From Lachnospiraceae bacterium (GTDB taxonomy: Bacteria > Bacillota > Clostridia > Lachnospirales > Lachnospiraceae), in contig JAAVAC010000054.1 of assembly GCA_014804265.1 (NCBI GenBank), positions 1-46,938 of the forward strand: a stretch of 46,938 bases of DNA, read 5' to 3'. The position numbers and the translations under genes are program-made. The notes beneath the pieces were generated by a model, which was given only the letters and a program-made list of their open reading frames with translations, did not search any database and was not told the origin of the DNA. This document shows positions 7,426-17,158 of the stretch, in pieces; within the stretch, counting starts at the first letter, position 1; each line of letters opens with the position of its first letter.

Positions 7426-8331
7426 ATGCCGCTTAAGATTCAGAGCGACTTACCCGTAAAGGAAATTCTGGAAAATGAAAATATATTTATAATGGACGAA
7501 TTTCGTGCCATCCATCAGGATATTCGTCCTCTTCAAATTTGCATTTTAAATTTAATGCCTTTAAAGGAAGAGACGGAATTGCAGCTTCTCAGGGCGTTAT
7601 CCAATACGCCGCTGCAGGTAGACGTAAGCTTTATGCATATGTCTTCCCATGTATCCCAGAATACTTCTATGAATCATTTGAATAAATTTTACAATTCCTT
7701 TGATGAATTAAAGGATAATTCCTATGATGGGCTGATTATTACCGGAGCGCCGGTAGAACAGATGGAGTTTGAGCAGGTGGATTATTGGGCGGAGCTGTGT
7801 AAGATCATGGACTGGAGTGAGGAAAATGTTACTTCTACCTTACATATCTGCTGGGGAGCCCAGGCAGCGTTATACCATTATTACGGCTTGAAAAAGGAGC
7901 TGCTTCCCCAAAAGCTCTTTGGTGTCTATGAGCACAAGGTCAGCAACCGGAAGATTCCTCTGGTGAGAGGCTTTGATGATTATTTTATGGCGCCCCACAG
8001 CCGGCATACGACTGTCAGCGCAGAAGCCATTCATGCCCAGCCGGAGCTAAAGGTATTGGCAGAGTCGGAGGAAGCAGGAGTCTTTCTTGCCATTGCAGAG
8101 GAAGGAAAGAAGATTTTTGTCATGGGACATCCGGAATATGACAGAGTTACCTTGCAGAATGAATATGAGAGGGATTTAAAGAAGGGGCTCGCCATTCAGA
8201 TGCCGAAACATTATTTTCCTGGGGATGATCCTTCCAGGCGGCCTCACCTGCAGTGGAGATCCCATAGTAACAATCTGTATTCTAACTGGCTCAATTATTA
8301 CGTGTATCAGGCTACTCCCTATGAATTGTGA
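7426..8331 (+). CDS. metA: Homoserine O-acyltransferase MetA, acetyl-CoA type by residue 111
   Basis: This enzyme acylates homoserine at the first committed step of methionine synthesis. The 301-residue protein matches MetA along its whole length. Catalytic Cys142 lies in HICWGAQA, and His235 and Glu237 in MGHPEYDR; numbering coincides exactly with the E. coli enzyme. Residue 111, which is Gly in succinyl-CoA-using E. coli MetA and Glu in the acetyl-CoA-using Bacillus cereus enzyme, is Glu here (GAPVEQMEF). The likely product is therefore O-acetylhomoserine, despite the usual name homoserine O-succinyltransferase. The start at 7426 has AAGGAAG 11 bases upstream. The gene stands alone with its own promoter, and no transsulfuration genes are nearby. 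Confidence 0.93.
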   Translation: MPLKIQSDLPVKEILENENIFIMDEFRAIHQDIRPLQICILNLMPLKEETELQLLRALSNTPLQVDVSFMHMSSHVSQNTSMNHLNKFYNSFDELKDNSYDGLIITGAPVEQMEFEQVDYWAELCKIMDWSEENVTSTLHICWGAQAALYHYYGLKKELLPQKLFGVYEHKVSNRKIPLVRGFDDYFMAPHSRHTTVSAEAIHAQPELKVLAESEEAGVFLAIAEEGKKIFVMGHPEYDRVTLQNEYERDLKKGLAIQMPKHYFPGDDPSRRPHLQWRSHSNNLYSNWLNYYVYQATPYEL

Positions 8332-8502
8332 TAAAGTGATAAACCCAGTATTTTTGATGATTTTACAAGACATTCGTATTTCACAAAGGTATTCCTGTCT
8401 GGTCATTTATGGCATTGCTTGCGGGAGGCAAACAAATTGGAATAAATAGAATAAGAACAGGCATAATATACTTATCTGATAAACAAGGAGTTGGAATGGG
8501 AA

Positions 8503-8937
8503 ATGATAGAACAGGATACCATAAAGCTATTACGGGAATGCGATGCAGGCATTAAAATGGGAGTCGATTCCATTGATGATGTTTTGGATTATGTTCAAAA
8601 CAATACGTTCAGGCAATGTTTGACAGAGTGTAAAGAGAAGCATATAAAGCTAAAGGAAGAAATACAGTCTCTTTTAGAGAAATATCATGATGAGGGAAAA
8701 GACCCCAATCCCATGGCAAAGAGCATGTCATGGATAAAGACGAATATAAAGCTTGTCATGAATGAATCGGATGGCACGATAGCTGACCTGATTACAGACG
8801 GGTGCAACATGGGTGTAAAATCCCTTAACAAATATCTGAATCAATATCAGGCGGCTGACGAAAAATCAAAAGATATTACAAAGCGGCTGATTTATCTTGA
8901 GGAAAAGCTTGTTGCAGATATTCGGCAATGCTTATGA
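8503..8937 (+). CDS. Small all-helical DUF2383/ferritin-like protein
   Basis: The 144-residue, charged protein is predicted to be entirely helical and has no membrane segment. The pattern of four amphipathic helices with DDVLDYVQN and the conserved block NESDGTIADLITDGCNMGVKSLN resembles the DUF2383/PA2169 ferritin-like four-helix family seen as hypothetical proteins in Lachnospiraceae. The ATG at 8503 is 12 bases after AAGGAG (8485-8490); an ATG at 8496 is in another frame and ends quickly. The DUF305 protein gene follows after 66 bases on the same strand, so the two are probably expressed together. A stress or metal-related role is suggested only by the fold resemblance. Confidence 0.7.
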   Translation: MIEQDTIKLLRECDAGIKMGVDSIDDVLDYVQNNTFRQCLTECKEKHIKLKEEIQSLLEKYHDEGKDPNPMAKSMSWIKTNIKLVMNESDGTIADLITDGCNMGVKSLNKYLNQYQAADEKSKDITKRLIYLEEKLVADIRQCL

Positions 8938-9003
8938 TTTATATGGGAAACCAAAATCCCGGTTTGCATATTATGTAAGAAAAGGCTGGATTTTGAAGAA
9001 AGT

Positions 9004-9582
9004 ATGAATGAAAGCAGACAATATAGACTAAGTAATAATACAAAAGAGTATTTATCGGAATTTCACTACATTTTGGATGCCATGATCCAGGGAATGACAG
9101 AAGTCAAGCTGACAGACAGCATATCTCATAATTTTATCGTTCAGATGATACCCCATCATCAGGCAGCCATAGAAATGTCACGGAATCTTTTAAAGTATAC
9201 CACGAATATTCCTTTGCAGGATATGGCCCAGGGAATTATTACGGAGCAGGCAAAAAGTATAGAAAACATGCGTAAGATCCTGTGCGACTGCAGCGAACTT
9301 GACAATTCCAAACGGGATGCCTGTCTGTATGAAAGAAGGACGAAACAGATTATGGAGACGATGTTTTCCCGAATGGGAAATGCCTGTGCAAACAATCAGA
9401 TTGACGGTAACTTTATGCGGGAAATGATTCCGCATCATGAAGGCGCCATTGAGATGTCAAGGAATGCTTTGAAATATGATATAGTTTCTTCACTTAAGCC
9501 TATTCTTAAGGAAATCATTACTTCCCAGGAAAAGGGAATTATCCAGATGGAGAGGCTTTTAAAAGAGATGAGATGCGAATAG
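9004..9582 (+). CDS. DUF305-like protein with duplicated PHH motif
   Basis: The 192-residue soluble helical protein contains two copies of the DUF305 signature: QMIPHHQAAIEMSRNLLKY near residue 50 and EMIPHHEGAIEMSRNALKY near residue 150. It is an internal duplication of the ferritin-like DUF305 unit. Members of this family are proposed to bind metal through the HH pair. A cysteine-containing linker (CDCSELDNSKRDAC) separates the repeats. There is no signal peptide, unlike many secreted DUF305 proteins. It follows the small helical gene at 8503-8937, and the two probably form a unit. The activase-like gene converges from the other side. Confidence 0.75.
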   Translation: MNESRQYRLSNNTKEYLSEFHYILDAMIQGMTEVKLTDSISHNFIVQMIPHHQAAIEMSRNLLKYTTNIPLQDMAQGIITEQAKSIENMRKILCDCSELDNSKRDACLYERRTKQIMETMFSRMGNACANNQIDGNFMREMIPHHEGAIEMSRNALKYDIVSSLKPILKEIITSQEKGIIQMERLLKEMRCE

Positions 9583-9603
9583 AAGAAAATGAAAAAGAAA
9601 GAA

Positions 9604-9637
9604 TTCAGCCCTGCAATCAATAGATTGGAGGGCTGAA
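9604..9637 (-). terminator. Terminator hairpin between convergent genes
   Basis: TTCAGCCCT (9604-9612) pairs with AGGGCTGAA (9629-9637), with an inner CAATC/GATTG stem closing on a four-base loop. Read on the minus strand it is followed by a pyrimidine-rich run, fitting termination of the activase-like gene. It may also stop transcripts of the DUF305 gene. Confidence 0.75.
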
Positions 9638-9643
9638 CTGTGT

Positions 9644-12600
9644 TTACCGTTCTTTTTCTAAATTTTTCTGTGCCGTTGACAGCATCAATTTAATACGGTT
9701 TAACTGATTGACTTCGCTGGCACCCGGATCATAGTCAATTGCCACAATGTTGGAAAGCGGATATTGGCGTCTTAATTCTTTGATGACACCCTTTCCTACC
9801 ACATGGTTTGGCAGACAGCCAAAGGGCTGGGTACATACAATATTGTTGGTGCCTGTATGAATCAATTCCAGCATTTCTCCTGTCAGGAACCAGCCTTCTC
9901 CGGTCTGATTACCGATAGATACAATGGTCTTGGCATGCTCCACCGTATCGTAAATGCTGGCAGGAGGAATAAAGTGCTCACTGTTTTTCATTGCTTTTGC
10001 GGCAGCGCCACGGATATATTCCATAGCCCGGATTCCAAACCGGGAAATACGGGCGGTTTTCTTGGAAGTTCCAAGATGCTCTGCTTTATAAATCTGGTTG
10101 TAGAAGCAGTAGAACATAAAATCCAGTAAATCAGGACAGACTGCTTCAGCGCCTTCTGATTCCAGTAAGTCTACTAAATGATTGTTAGCAGCAGGCAGGA
10201 ATTTCACAAGAATTTCTCCAACGATGCCAACTTTCGGCTTCTTTTCCTCTGTAATGGGAAGAGAATCAAATTCTTCCACGATTTCCCGGCACATTCTGCG
10301 GAATGTAAAGAAGGATGGATGTTTTCTTCCTAGAAACTCTTTACACTTTTTTGCCCATTTCCGGTGTAGCTCATTGGCAGAACCGGGAACCGCTTCATAA
10401 GGGCGCATACGGTATAAACAGCGCATGAAGACATCACCGAAGACTGCAGCATAAACAGCCCGGAGCAGCAGGTTTGCATTGAGTTTAAAGCCCGGATTGG
10501 TTTCAATGCCTCCTAAATTCAGGGAGATAACCGGTATGTGGGACATATCTGCTTTTTCTAAGGCTCTTCTGATAAAACCGATGTAATTAGTGGCACGGCA
10601 GCCGCCGCCGGTCTGGGACATGACAATGGCAACTTTATTTAAGTCGTATTTACCGGACAATAAGGCATCCATAATCTGGCCCACTACAATCAGGGAAGGA
10701 TAGCAGGCGTCGTTATTGACATATTTCAGCCCTGCATCCACAGCCCGCTTGTTATCATTGGGAAGCACTTCAAAATGATAGCCGCAGGCATTAAAGGCGC
10801 TGTTCAAAAGTTCAAAATGAATGGGCGACATCTGGGGACAGAGGATGGTGTAGTCTTTTCTCATTTCTTCCGTAAAGGCAATCTTATTGATGGCGCTTGA
10901 ATGAATCACCCGTTCCTCTTTTATCTGTTCCTTTACCCGGATGGCAGCAAGAAGAGAACGGATCCGGATTCTGGCCGCTCCCAGATTATTGACCTCATCG
11001 ATTTTCAAACAGGTGTAAATTTTGCCGGAGCCGGATAAAATGTCATTTACCTGGTCAGTGGTTACTGCATCCAGACCACATCCAAAGGAGTTTAACTGAA
11101 TCAGATCCAGATAATCAGTAGTCTTTACAAAGCTTGCCGCCGCATAAAGGCGGGAGTGGTACATCCATTGGTCCGACACGATCAAAGGACGTTCCGGTTT
11201 CGCCAGATGGGAAATGGAATCCTCTGTCAATACCGCAATATCATAAGAGTTGATCAATTCCGGAATGCCATGATTGATTTCGGGATCAATGTGATAAGGG
11301 CGTCCTGCAAGGACGATGCCGCGTTTGCCGGTTTCCTTAAGATAAGCAATGGTTTCTTCTCCCTTTTTTTTCATATCCTCTCTGGCAGCAGCCAGTTCTT
11401 TCCAGCCCATCTCAATGGCAGAAAGCAGTTCATCACCGGGAATATTTGAAAACGTATCTTTCAGGCCGGTATAAATCGTATCTATGCTTTTAAACGAAAG
11501 AAAAGGATTATCGAACCGGATATCCCCACGTCCGATTTCTTCCACATTGTTTTTTATATTTTCCGAATAGGAGGTGACGATAGGGCAGTTGTAGTGATTG
11601 TTAGCGCCTTCTACCTCATCCCGCTCATAAAAAAGGGCCGGATAAAAAATGTAATCGATCCCCTGCTTGATCAGCCAGCTTACATGGCCGTGAGCCAGCT
11701 TTGCCGGATAGCATTCCGATTCGCTGGGAATGGATTCGATGCCCAGTTCATAAATTTTATGGGTAGAAGCGGGAGAGAGTACTACCTGGTATTTTAACTG
11801 TGTGAAAAACGTAAACCAGAAAGGATAGTTTTCATACATATTCAATACTCTCGGAATGCCTACCTGTCCTCTTTTAGCTTCATCAATGGGAAGGGATTCA
11901 TAGCCGAAAATACGGTTTAACTTATAGTCGTAGAGATTGATTACGTCTTTTTTGGCTTTTTCCTTTCCCAGTCCTCTTTCACAGCGGTTGCCGGAAATGA
12001 ACTGACGGCCTCCGGTAAACTGATTGATGGTCAGGCGGCAGTTATTGGTACAGCCCTTACATTTTGCCATACGGGTAGAAAACTCCAGCTGATTGATCTT
12101 TTCAATGGAAAGCATGGTAGTATCCGTAAATTCACCTGAATCGATACTGTTTTCATAAGCTGTCAGCTTTTCGTGATACCGTTCTTTTGCAATCAATGCA
12201 GCCCCAAAGGCTCCCATGATGCCGGCAATATCAGGACGGACTGCTTCACAGCCTGCAATCTTTTCAAAACTTCTTAAAACCGCATCATTATAAAATGTAC
12301 CGCCCTGTACTACGATTTTCTTTCCAAGCTCGGAGGCATCGGAAACCTTGATGACTTTAAACAGGGCATTTTTTATGACTGAATAAGCAAGGCCAGCAGA
12401 AATATCGGATACTTCGGCTCCTTCCTTTTGCGCCTGCTTTACCTTGGAATTCATAAATACGGTACAGCGGGTTCCAAGATCGATGGGATGTCTGGCAAAT
12501 AAAGCGGCTGCCGCAAAGTCCTGGACACTGTAATTTAAGGATTTTGCAAAGGTCTCAATAAAAGAACCGCAGCCGGAAGAACAGGCTTCATTGAGCTGCA

Positions 12601-13918
12601 CGCTGTCCACAGTATGATTTTTGATTTTAATGCATTTCATATCCTGGCCGCCAATATCCAGAATGCAGTCTACATCCGGAGCAAAAAAGGCCGCAGCATA
12701 GTAGTGGGCAACGGTCTCCACTTCTCCTTCGTCTAACAGGAAAGCGGCTTTAATAAGGGCTTCTCCATATCCGGTAGAGCAGGAGTGGACAATATGGGCT
12801 TTTGGCGGCAAAAAGGAATAAATATCTTTTATGGCATTAATGGAGGTCTGCAGGGGACTCCCATTATTATTGCTGTAAAAGGAGTAAAGAAGCGTTCCGT
12901 CCTCTGCCACAAGGGCCACCTTGGTAGTGGTGCTTCCCGCATCGATTCCTAAATAACAGTTGCCTTTATAGTTTTCCAATTTTCTTGTTTTTACCTTATG
13001 GCTGTTATGGCGGGATTTAAAAAGCTCGTATTCCGTTTTGGTAGCAAACAAAGGCTCCATACGTTCTACTTCAAATTCCATTTTAATAGGAGCGGTTAAT
13101 TTTTCCACCATTTCCTTCATGGAAAAGGCCACCTCTTCTTTGGCGTTCAAAGCAGAGCCCATGGCAGCAAATAAGTGGGAATGTCCAGGTGCGATAATAT
13201 GTTCGTCATCCAGCTTTAAGGTACGGATAAAAGCTTCCTTGAGCTGGTCCAGAAAGTGAAGAGGACCTCCTAAGAAAGCAACATGTCCGCGAATAGGCTT
13301 TCCGCAGGCAAGACCGCTGATGGTCTGATTCACTACCGCTTGGAAAATAGAAGCAGCCAGATCTTCCTTGGTAGCCCCTTCGTTGATCAAAGGCTGGATA
13401 TCGGATTTGGCAAATACGCCGCAGCGGGCAGCAATGGTATAAAGAGACTGGTAACCTTTGGCATATTCGTTTAACCCGGAAGCATCTGTCTGGAGCAGGG
13501 ATGCCATCTGATCGATGAAGGAACCGGTTCCCCCGGCACAAATGCCGTTCATCCGCTGTTCCACGTTACCGCCTTCAAAATAGATGATCTTGGCATCTTC
13601 TCCTCCAAGCTCAATGGCAACATCCGTTTCCGGCGCATAATCGGTCAATGCGGTGGAGACTGCAATGACCTCCTGTACAAAAGGAACTCCCAAATGGTTG
13701 GCAAGAGTTAATCCGCCGGAACCGGTAATCACGGGGTGCAGGGTAATATCCCCCAATGCACCATATGCTTTTTTCAGCAGATCGGACAGGGTTTCCTTAA
13801 TGTTTGCAAAATGCCTTTCATAGTCTGAAAAAACCATCTTGTTTTTATAATCTAAAATGGCGATTTTTACAGTAGTTGAACCAATATCAATACCTAATGT
13901 ATAATTGTTTTTAGTCAT
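9644..13918 (-). CDS. Giant 2-hydroxyacyl-CoA dehydratase activase-related protein (two BadF/HgdC ATPase domains, DUF2229, HgdB-like part)
   Basis: The 1424-residue protein carries two consecutive ASKHA ATPase domains of the BadF/BadG/HgdC type. The first starts at [16 protein letters not shown] (about residue 8) and the second at [16 protein letters not shown] (about residue 330). Each is followed by its AELGGEDAK- or LDIGGQDMK-like motif and a cysteine-bearing segment ([10 protein letters not shown] and ACSSGCGSF) matching the iron-sulfur ligand of dehydratase activators. A cysteine-rich linker ([10 protein letters not shown]) and a long DUF2229/HgdB-like C-terminal half follow. Activators drive ATP-dependent electron transfer to iron-sulfur dehydratases. 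Here activator and dehydratase-like parts are fused in one chain, as in a known large clostridial family whose substrate is unknown. It is the only minus-strand gene in the window and has its own promoter. Confidence 0.88.
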   Translation of the reverse strand: MTKNNYTLGIDIGSTTVKIAILDYKNKMVFSDYERHFANIKETLSDLLKKAYGALGDITLHPVITGSGGLTLANHLGVPFVQEVIAVSTALTDYAPETDVAIELGGEDAKIIYFEGGNVEQRMNGICAGGTGSFIDQMASLLQTDASGLNEYAKGYQSLYTIAARCGVFAKSDIQPLINEGATKEDLAASIFQAVVNQTISGLACGKPIRGHVAFLGGPLHFLDQLKEAFIRTLKLDDEHIIAPGHSHLFAAMGSALNAKEEVAFSMKEMVEKLTAPIKMEFEVERMEPLFATKTEYELFKSRHNSHKVKTRKLENYKGNCYLGIDAGSTTTKVALVAEDGTLLYSFYSNNNGSPLQTSINAIKDIYSFLPPKAHIVHSCSTGYGEALIKAAFLLDEGEVETVAHYYAAAFFAPDVDCILDIGGQDMKCIKIKNHTVDSVQLNEACSSGCGSFIETFAKSLNYSVQDFAAAALFARHPIDLGTRCTVFMNSKVKQAQKEGAEVSDISAGLAYSVIKNALFKVIKVSDASELGKKIVVQGGTFYNDAVLRSFEKIAGCEAVRPDIAGIMGAFGAALIAKERYHEKLTAYENSIDSGEFTDTTMLSIEKINQLEFSTRMAKCKGCTNNCRLTINQFTGGRQFISGNRCERGLGKEKAKKDVINLYDYKLNRIFGYESLPIDEAKRGQVGIPRVLNMYENYPFWFTFFTQLKYQVVLSPASTHKIYELGIESIPSESECYPAKLAHGHVSWLIKQGIDYIFYPALFYERDEVEGANNHYNCPIVTSYSENIKNNVEEIGRGDIRFDNPFLSFKSIDTIYTGLKDTFSNIPGDELLSAIEMGWKELAAAREDMKKKGEETIAYLKETGKRGIVLAGRPYHIDPEINHGIPELINSYDIAVLTEDSISHLAKPERPLIVSDQWMYHSRLYAAASFVKTTDYLDLIQLNSFGCGLDAVTTDQVNDILSGSGKIYTCLKIDEVNNLGAARIRIRSLLAAIRVKEQIKEERVIHSSAINKIAFTEEMRKDYTILCPQMSPIHFELLNSAFNACGYHFEVLPNDNKRAVDAGLKYVNNDACYPSLIVVGQIMDALLSGKYDLNKVAIVMSQTGGGCRATNYIGFIRRALEKADMSHIPVISLNLGGIETNPGFKLNANLLLRAVYAAVFGDVFMRCLYRMRPYEAVPGSANELHRKWAKKCKEFLGRKHPSFFTFRRMCREIVEEFDSLPITEEKKPKVGIVGEILVKFLPAANNHLVDLLESEGAEAVCPDLLDFMFYCFYNQIYKAEHLGTSKKTARISRFGIRAMEYIRGAAAKAMKNSEHFIPPASIYDTVEHAKTIVSIGNQTGEGWFLTGEMLELIHTGTNNIVCTQPFGCLPNHVVGKGVIKELRRQYPLSNIVAIDYDPGASEVNQLNRIKLMLSTAQKNLEKER

Positions 13919-13954
13919 ATGCTCGCCCTTTCTATAAGTGAATTTTATTTCCTA

Positions 13955-13982
13955 TTTATAATGTATGCGAAATATATCGCAA
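13955..13982 (-). promoter_or_regulatory. Minus-strand promoter of the activase-like gene with overlapping palindrome
   Basis: On the minus strand TTGCGA, a 16-base spacer and TATAAA form a sigma-A-like promoter (-10 at 13955-13960, -35 at 13977-13982). A near-palindrome TGCGAAATATATCGCA (13966-13981) overlaps the spacer and -35 and could be an operator; that is inference. Confidence 0.55.
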
Positions 13983-14091
13983 CAAATCACATTATACGAC
14001 AGGATTTTTGAATGTGCAACAAACAAATTTTGGGCAAATCTAAAAAAAGTGTTAAGGAAATATAAGAATTGTAAAAAATCCGGGTCCTTTA

Positions 14092-14120
14092 TTTACTTTG
14101 TACCATTCACATGATATGAT
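14092..14120 (+). promoter_or_regulatory. Sigma-A promoter for the rhomboid-like gene
   Basis: TTTACT (14092-14097), a 17-base spacer and TATGAT (14115-14120) lie 60 bases ahead of the start codon, in the divergent region shared with the activase-like gene. Confidence 0.65.
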
Positions 14121-14179
14121 TAGAAACAGTAACGGCAGACAGCTTGCTGCTAAAAGAAAACGGGAGAGTGATAATCAGT

Positions 14180-15085
14180 ATGAATTTTTTATATAAATGG
14201 GAGAGAAAATGGGGCAAATATGCAATTCCAAACATTACCATGTATTTGATTATATGTTATGCGTTCGGATATATGCTTCAATGGACCAACAGCTCTTTTT
14301 TAGGTTTCCTTACATTAGATCCCTACGCAATCCTTCATGGACAGGTCTGGAGGCTGTTTACCTGGATTATCGTGCCGCCCTCCGGATTTGATTTCTTTAC
14401 TCTGATCATGCTTTATTTTTATTATTCCATAGGGAGAAGCTTAGAGTATGCCTGGGGAACCTTCTCATACAATGTATATATGTTTTCCGGTATGCTGTTT
14501 ACTATTATCGGTGCGTTTTTCCTGTATGCAGGCTGCCAGTTATTTGGAGCAGATCAGATTGCCGCCCTGGGAAGCATGGCAGGAGGTGGTGGCATCAGTG
14601 CGTTTTATACATTTGCTTCTTATAGCTTTAGTACCTATTATATCTGTATGTCCATGTTTTTAGCTTATGCCATTACCTTTCCGGAAATGCAGGTACTGCT
14701 TATGATGATCATTCCTATTAAGGTAAAGATCCTTGGTATCATTTATGGGGTAATGATGCTCTATTATGTGATTTCGGCAGGCCAGTTGGGGATTTTAGGC
14801 ATTCCTACCCAGGTGGCGATTGTTTCTACTCTGCTCAATGCCATTATCTTTTTTGTGGTGACAAGGAAAAGCTTCCGCACACCAAATCAGATCAAAAGGC
14901 AGAGGGAATTCAAAAAAAAGACTGCTAAGATGAGAAGCATTACCAAGCATAAATGTGCCATCTGCGGCAGGACAGAAGTAGACAGCCCGGATCTGGAGTT
15001 TCGTTTCTGTTCTAAATGCCAAGGCAATTATGAATATTGCTCGGAACATCTGTATACCCATAAACATGTCATGCGCCAGTCTTAG
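14180..15085 (+). CDS. Rhomboid-like integral membrane protein without catalytic motif, C-terminal zinc-ribbon-like tail
   Basis: The 301-residue protein has about six membrane segments over residues 20-235, with a rhomboid-like layout (YLIICYAFGYML, HGQVWRLFTWIIVPP, ARG-type turn replaced by GRSLEYAWG). The rhomboid serine-protease signature GxSG is missing from the expected membrane segment (ASYSFSTYYICMS), so proteolysis is unlikely and it is best called a pseudorhomboid. The cytosolic tail (about 260-301) carries CAICG...CSKC...YCSEH, a compact putative zinc-binding site. The ATG at 14180 is chosen because GGGAGAG lies 11 bases upstream; a TTG at 14144 would add 12 residues. It is followed by the sigma-like gene after 151 bases. 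Confidence 0.7.
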   Translation: MNFLYKWERKWGKYAIPNITMYLIICYAFGYMLQWTNSSFLGFLTLDPYAILHGQVWRLFTWIIVPPSGFDFFTLIMLYFYYSIGRSLEYAWGTFSYNVYMFSGMLFTIIGAFFLYAGCQLFGADQIAALGSMAGGGGISAFYTFASYSFSTYYICMSMFLAYAITFPEMQVLLMMIIPIKVKILGIIYGVMMLYYVISAGQLGILGIPTQVAIVSTLLNAIIFFVVTRKSFRTPNQIKRQREFKKKTAKMRSITKHKCAICGRTEVDSPDLEFRFCSKCQGNYEYCSEHLYTHKHVMRQS

Positions 15086-15236
15086 CACAGGTCTTTAGCG
15101 GCTATTGTGAGCCGGAAGGGTATACGGTACGGGAATAAGTTGTTTTGATGGATTGGCATTAACCATTCCCAGAGACAGAAAAGGCATTGGAAGGAAGAAA
15201 AAATAAAAAGGAAAATGAATATAAGGGAACATGAGA

Positions 15237-15998
15237 ATGGAACAAAACAGTGAAGAGGTATTTCGCACACAATTGCTTAATCTTGTAAAACAGGCGAAAA
15301 AACAAGGTATGTGCGTCACAAAGGAACAGGTGGAGGAAGCATTTCCTGATATGGAGCTGGATGAAGGAAAGCTGGCTCTGATTTATGATTATTTAAAAAA
15401 CAGTAAAATTACCGTAGGCGAAGAGGCGGATCTGGACAATCTTCTTACGAAAGAGGATAAGGATTATTTAAAGCAATATCTGAACGAAATAGAGGGACTT
15501 CCTGTTTATACAGAGGCGGAAGCAGAGGAAATCTGCCGAAGGGCCTTTTTGGGAGAAAAGGAAGCAAAGGAAAAACTGTTTATCTATATGCTCCCTAAAG
15601 TAGTGGAAATCAGCAAGCTCTATGCCGGTCAGGGGATGTTCTTAGAGGATCTCATCGGAGAAGGTAATGTGGCGCTTACTATGGGAATGGAAATGCTTGC
15701 CATAGAGGAGGGGCCGAAAGAGGTGGAAGGAGCCCTGGTAAAAAGCATTATGGAAGCCATGGAAGAAGCCATAATGGGAGAAGCTAAGGTAATGGAAAAG
15801 GATGAACAGGTAATTAAACGAATCAATTCCATAGCTTTGGCAGCAAAAGAGCTGGCAGAAGAGCTTTGCAGGGAAATCACCGTAAAGGAGCTGGCAGAAG
15901 AAACGGATTTTACCGAAGAGGAAATTGCGGAAGCCATGGAGCTTACCGGAAATAAAATAGATTTTATTCAAAAAGCAGAGGATGAACATGGAATTTAG
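15237..15998 (+). CDS. Sigma-70-like protein lacking promoter-melting and -35 recognition regions
   Basis: The 253-residue acidic protein aligns by eye with primary sigma factors over region 1.2 (YLNEIEGLPVYTEAEAEEI), region 2.1-2.2 (LPKVVEISKLYAGQGM followed by LEDLIGEGNVAL) and region 3 (INSIALAAKELAEEL, ITVKELAEETDFTEEEIAEA). The segment that should hold the aromatic -10 melting motif of region 2.3-2.4 is replaced by an acidic helix without aromatic residues (EVEGALVKSIMEAMEEAI). Region 4 is absent. It could therefore still contact core RNA polymerase but not recognise promoters in the usual way. A role as a polymerase modulator is inference. The ATG at 15237 is preferred, since AAGGGA is 8 bases upstream. 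Its end overlaps the next gene by 11 bases. Confidence 0.7.
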   Translation: MEQNSEEVFRTQLLNLVKQAKKQGMCVTKEQVEEAFPDMELDEGKLALIYDYLKNSKITVGEEADLDNLLTKEDKDYLKQYLNEIEGLPVYTEAEAEEICRRAFLGEKEAKEKLFIYMLPKVVEISKLYAGQGMFLEDLIGEGNVALTMGMEMLAIEEGPKEVEGALVKSIMEAMEEAIMGEAKVMEKDEQVIKRINSIALAAKELAEELCREITVKELAEETDFTEEEIAEAMELTGNKIDFIQKAEDEHGI

Positions 15999-16419
15999 AG
16001 AGCAGGATTTTAAATATGTCATGCAGAATTTTTCCAATGTATACATTGGCGCCAGATGCACCTACGAAGAGGCAGCAGAACATATGGACATGCCAGGTCG
16101 GTTAAAAACGGCTATTTATCGTATGGTCTACGGTGGAGAAATCACAAGGGAAGAAACCATTGCCAGCCATTTGCTGAGGCTTGAGAAAAAGGATATGGGC
16201 TATTTGTTTTATTCCCAGCTAAAGCCGCAGGTTAAGGTGCTGTTTATTGAGAAGGTGACTGATAAAAAAGGTGTGGAAAAGGAAACTGCCCGTGAAAAAA
16301 TCTATTCCATAGAGCAGTTTGTAGAGGATGAACAGTTAAAGGAGCAGGAGCAGAAGGAGAAGATAGTGGTTCAGGAGATATTTTTTAAGAAGCTTCATTT
16401 AGCGGGGCTTAGTGTGTGA
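15988..16419 (+). CDS. Uncharacterised 143-residue protein coupled to the sigma-like gene
   Basis: I do not recognise this family. The protein is soluble, without signal peptide or membrane segment. The first half contains a possible helix-turn-helix-like stretch (TYEEAAEHMDMPGRLKTAIY) and the second half is charged, with a lysine/glutamate-rich helix near residues 100-125. The ATG at 15988 lies within the end of the sigma-like gene, 6 bases after GAGG, so translation of the two is probably coupled and the products may work together. A terminator follows at 16454-16486. Confidence 0.6.
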   Translation: MEFREQDFKYVMQNFSNVYIGARCTYEEAAEHMDMPGRLKTAIYRMVYGGEITREETIASHLLRLEKKDMGYLFYSQLKPQVKVLFIEKVTDKKGVEKETAREKIYSIEQFVEDEQLKEQEQKEKIVVQEIFFKKLHLAGLSV

Positions 16420-16453
16420 GAATAAAATGGAATCGGATATTTTATAGTTGGTA

Positions 16454-16486
16454 GGAGCTGTCAGAGTATATGGCGGCTTCTTTTTT
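16454..16486 (+). terminator. Rho-independent terminator
   Basis: GGAGCTGTC (16454-16462) pairs with GGCGGCTTC (16472-16480), using three G-T pairs, and is followed by six T. It ends the sigma-like operon. Confidence 0.75.
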
Positions 16487-16623
16487 ACATCTAGAGAGTT
16501 TTCAGAAGTATATGAATGCAGGAATTTTGGGATGCGTATTTACTTGTATTTAGCATTCAAATGAAAAAAATACGAGAAAAAATAAATTTTACAAGATAGT
16601 TTGCGTTTAAAATAGAAACATAG

Positions 16624-16652
16624 TTGACGAATTGTAAAACAAATGATATCAT
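16624..16652 (+). promoter_or_regulatory. Sigma-A promoter for the small secreted protein gene
   Basis: TTGACG (16624-16629), a 17-base spacer and TATCAT (16647-16652) lie just ahead of a consensus AAGGAGGTG (16661-16669). The expected transcript would have a very short leader of about 17 bases. Confidence 0.65.
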
Positions 16653-16674
16653 AGGTTTAAAAGGAGGTGAAAAA

Positions 16675-17058
16675 ATGGGAAAGAAGAAATTGCAGTTTAT
16701 GATTATGTTGTGTGTAGCAGGCATTATTTTGCCGGTATTAAGCGTTTGTGCTTATAGCTATACATATGAGTCAGATGTTGTAATGCATTATGATTTAAAT
16801 AATTCAAGCGGCCTTCTGGTTGCAAGAAGCTATAATACTTGTGTAGCGATACCTAAGGCTTCGGTTTTTGCATATGATGTTAATGGGACAGCATTACGTT
16901 CAGATTTAAAACAGGGCACATGGAATAATGCTAAATTGATATATTTAGCCGTAGCCTCTGTATCTGATTCCAATGCAAAGAGTGCTAAAAGTGCACATGT
17001 TTTATTGAGAAACGATGGTACTGCATATGGTAAGACATTGAAATTGACATGGCCATGA
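16675..17058 (+). CDS. Small secreted protein of unknown function
   Basis: The 127-residue protein starts with a clear signal peptide (lysines, then a hydrophobic run to about residue 25, possible cleavage after SVCA). The mature part of about 100 residues is rich in beta-prone and small residues and has one cysteine, without a recognisable domain. The ATG at 16675 follows an ideal ribosome binding site AAGGAGGTG; an in-frame start 51 bases upstream overlaps the promoter and is rejected. It is followed by its own perfect terminator. The next genes are a small membrane-anchored protein and an ABC exporter. This could mark an exported peptide or bacteriocin-like locus, but no known bacteriocin motif is visible. 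Confidence 0.7.
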   Translation: MGKKKLQFMIMLCVAGIILPVLSVCAYSYTYESDVVMHYDLNNSSGLLVARSYNTCVAIPKASVFAYDVNGTALRSDLKQGTWNNAKLIYLAVASVSDSNAKSAKSAHVLLRNDGTAYGKTLKLTWP

Positions 17059-17062
17059 GTAT

Positions 17063-17104
17063 AAAAAGCAAACAAATGGTAATAATTCTATTTGTTTGCT
17101 TTTT
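17063..17104 (+). terminator. Strong terminator after the small secreted protein gene
   Basis: AAAAAGCAAACAAAT (17063-17077) pairs perfectly over 15 bases with 17090-17104, which ends in a T run. Partial readthrough could feed the downstream exporter genes. Confidence 0.85.
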
Positions 17105-17158
17105 AAAGAAATAGGGGGATTTATGCTGTTAATGTTAGCAGGTGAAAGGGAAATTGCA

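Noticed and set aside
9803-13474. Plus-strand frames opposite the activase-like gene
   Set aside because: They are shadows of the strongly coding minus strand and carry no recognisable domains.
16675-17058. Lactococcin-972-type bacteriocin
   Set aside because: Size and context are suggestive, but the family sequence pattern is not present and the permease architecture differs.
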